Positions 62,799 to 64,000 of a stretch of DNA of 64,000 nt are shown one piece after another. The DNA is from Sphingomonas parva (ex Maeng et al. 2020). GTDB taxonomy: Bacteria; Pseudomonadota; Alphaproteobacteria; Sphingomonadales; Sphingomonadaceae. Location: assembly GCF_004564275.1 (NCBI RefSeq), contig NZ_SPDV01000002.1, positions 1 to 64,000 on the forward strand, given 5' to 3'. Numbering within the stretch: position 1 is the first letter of the stretch; each line of letters opens with the position of its first letter. A model generated the notes under the pieces. It did no database searches and was not told the origin of the DNA. It saw nothing but the letters and a program-made list of their open reading frames with translations. Both the position numbers and the translations under genes were made by a program.

Positions 62799-63230
62799 CT
62801 AGTCGAGGAAGCTCTGGCGCTTGCGGCGGCCGAAGAGCAGGGCGCCGAGGGCGAGCCCGATGAGATAGGCGACCGCCACCGCGATCAGCGTCTCGACGAG
62901 CAGCGGCAGGCCCGACCCGGCAGGCTCGTCGTCCCAGCGGACGTTCGCGATGCCGGGGACGGCCCGCACATAATCCTTTACGCCGAACTGGCTGCCAAGG
63001 CCCTCGCGCTGGAGATCGTTGGCGGGGCCGCTGATGATCGCTGTCCGCGCCAGCGGATCGCGCGCCATGCGCACGGTGATGCCGGGCAGCTCGGCATCCG
63101 CCGTCGCGGCGACCGCCTGTCTCTCCAGATGGCCGACGAGGGCTTCGCCCTGGCCGCCGGGCCCGTGCCAGACCCAGGCCATCAGCATGGCCGCGGCCAG
63201 GCCGATGAGGATCTTGACCGGTACGTTCAT
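62799..63230 (-). CDS. Membrane protein with BON/OmpA-like periplasmic segment, function unknown
   Basis: 143 residues with membrane helices at both ends: VKILIGLAAAMLMAWVW near the start, and LPLLVETLIAVAVAYLIGLALGALLFG before a basic C-terminus. Between them lies a periplasmic region (ITVRMARDPLARTAIISGPAND, YVRAVPGIANVRWDD) with the alternating pattern of a BON-like fold, as in the N-terminal part of some OmpA proteins. It is first of the three-gene membrane operon. Confidence 0.7.
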   Translation of the reverse strand: MNVPVKILIGLAAAMLMAWVWHGPGGQGEALVGHLERQAVAATADAELPGITVRMARDPLARTAIISGPANDLQREGLGSQFGVKDYVRAVPGIANVRWDDEPAGSGLPLLVETLIAVAVAYLIGLALGALLFGRRKRQSFLD

Positions 63231-63308
63231 TCCTACCTCCTGAACCTTGACGCCAGTCTATGGCAGATTGTTCCGCTGTCCAGCAGGTCCCAGCTGCGCC
63301 CGCGCGTC

Positions 63309-64000
63309 TCAGCCCCGACGAGCAATCTCCCGCCAGCCGATGTCGCTGCGGCAGAAGCCGTCGGGAAAATCGATCGCCTCGATCGCGGCATAGGCCGCCG
63401 CACGCGCCTCCGCCACGTCGCTGCCGACCGCCGTCACGTTCAGCACCCGGCCGCCGTTCGCCACCAGGCGGCCCTCCTGCACGGCCGTTCCGGCGTGGAA
63501 GATCTTCACGCGCGCGTCGCCGGCTTCGGGAAGAGCGATCGTTGCGCCCTTGTCGGGTGTCCCCGGATAGCCTCTCGCCGCCATCACCACCGTGAGCGCG
63601 GCACCGTCGCGCATCCGCGGCGGCTCGGCCTCGCCCAGACGGCCGCGGGCCACCGCCTCGAGAAGATCGAGCAGGTCCGTCTCGAGCCGCATCATCAGCA
63701 CCTGGCATTCGGGATCGCCGAACCGCGCATTGTATTCGATCAGCTTGGGTCCCTCCGCGGTCAGCATCAGCCCGGCATAGAGCACGCCGGAGTAAGGCGT
63801 ACCCTGCTGCGCAAGCGCCGCGATCGTCGGTCGGACGATCTCGTCGATCGCCTGCCGTTCGAGCGCCGGCGTCAGGATCGAGGCGGGACTGTAGGCGCCC
63901 ATCCCACCGGTATTGGGGCCGGTGTCGCCGTCGCCCACCCGCTTGTGATCCTGCGCGGAGCCGAAGGCGACGAGATCGATACCGTCGGTCAGCACGAAGA
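63309..64000 (-). CDS. purD: Phosphoribosylamine-glycine ligase, C-terminal part, runs off the right edge
   Basis: About 230 residues of the ATP-grasp and C-terminal domains. GPNTGGMGAYSP, YSGVLYAGLMLTAEGPKLIEYNARFGDPE (metal-binding Glu and Asn), then MAARGYPGTPDKG and the C-terminal NVTAVG and AYAAIEAIDFPDGFCRSDIG. It makes glycinamide ribonucleotide in purine synthesis. The N-terminal half lies beyond 64000. The end agrees with full-length PurD. Confidence 0.95.
   Translation of the reverse strand, partial: FVLTDGIDLVAFGSAQDHKRVGDGDTGPNTGGMGAYSPASILTPALERQAIDEIVRPTIAALAQQGTPYSGVLYAGLMLTAEGPKLIEYNARFGDPECQVLMMRLETDLLDLLEAVARGRLGEAEPPRMRDGAALTVVMAARGYPGTPDKGATIALPEAGDARVKIFHAGTAVQEGRLVANGGRVLNVTAVGSDVAEARAAAYAAIEAIDFPDGFCRSDIGWREIARRG

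Noticed and set aside
1..64000. Search for insertion sequences, prophage genes, CRISPR and rRNA
   Set aside because: No transposase, integrase, phage structural motif, regular spacer array or rRNA sequence was recognised on either strand.

Overview
This is a GC-rich chromosomal window from an alphaproteobacterium, most likely a member of the Sphingomonadales (Sphingomonas-like). I infer this from the gene set rather than from a marker: a short RNase E/G without a Zn-link, a CobS/CobT pair, a K+-independent membrane pyrophosphatase, TamA-TamB, and a BY-kinase/Wza/EpsG exopolysaccharide locus. No insertion sequence, CRISPR array, prophage or rRNA operon was seen. One tRNA (Phe) is present.

Region 1 (1-10.6 kb) is sugar-modification DNA. 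It opens with the N-terminal part of an AsnB-type asparagine synthetase and a VioA-like aminotransferase that should make dTDP-4-amino-4,6-dideoxyglucose (dTDP-Qui4N). An eight-gene minus-strand operon follows: a stand-alone AMP-forming ligase, a formyltransferase, two acyl carrier proteins flanking a KAS III enzyme, two SDR reductases, and a NeuD/PglD-type hexapeptide acyltransferase. It looks like a miniature acyl assembly line whose product is placed on an amino sugar. A second formyltransferase, of the VioF type acting directly on dTDP-Qui4N, lies at 9.8-10.6 kb.

Region 2 (10.7-29.8 kb) is a Wzx/Wzy-type polysaccharide locus. It holds several glycosyltransferases (GT2 and GT4), a Wzx-like flippase, rmlA-rmlC-rmlB-rmlD for dTDP-L-rhamnose, an EpsG-like polymerase, an O-antigen-ligase-like protein, a tyrosine autokinase of the Wzc/GumC type, and a Wza-like export lipoprotein whose 5' end appears frameshifted. 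RmlA and RmlB also supply the dTDP-4-keto-6-deoxyglucose needed by VioA, so regions 1 and 2 are metabolically linked.

Region 3 (29.9-43.3 kb) carries a PPP-like phosphatase, an FAD-linked 2-hydroxyacid dehydrogenase, a small lipoprotein, tamA-tamB, and a compact type III polyketide synthase / methyltransferase / FAD oxidoreductase operon. It ends with tRNA-Phe.

Region 4 (43.3-53.2 kb) is mostly housekeeping on the minus strand: infA-maf-RNase G-yacG, hppA with its own terminator, and a tightly packed run from bolA to nusB-thiL. That run contains a GbsR/MarR-like regulator, a fatty acid desaturase, a Coq4-like protein, a pirin and an alpha/beta hydrolase.

Region 5 (53.3-64 kb) has a J-domain protein with cobS-cobT, a glycine-zipper protein, a phytase-like esterase, rpmB, tadA, an OmpA-family lipoprotein, a CBS/CorC (HlyC) protein, a three-gene membrane-protein operon including a 51-residue gene, and the C-terminal part of purD at the right edge.
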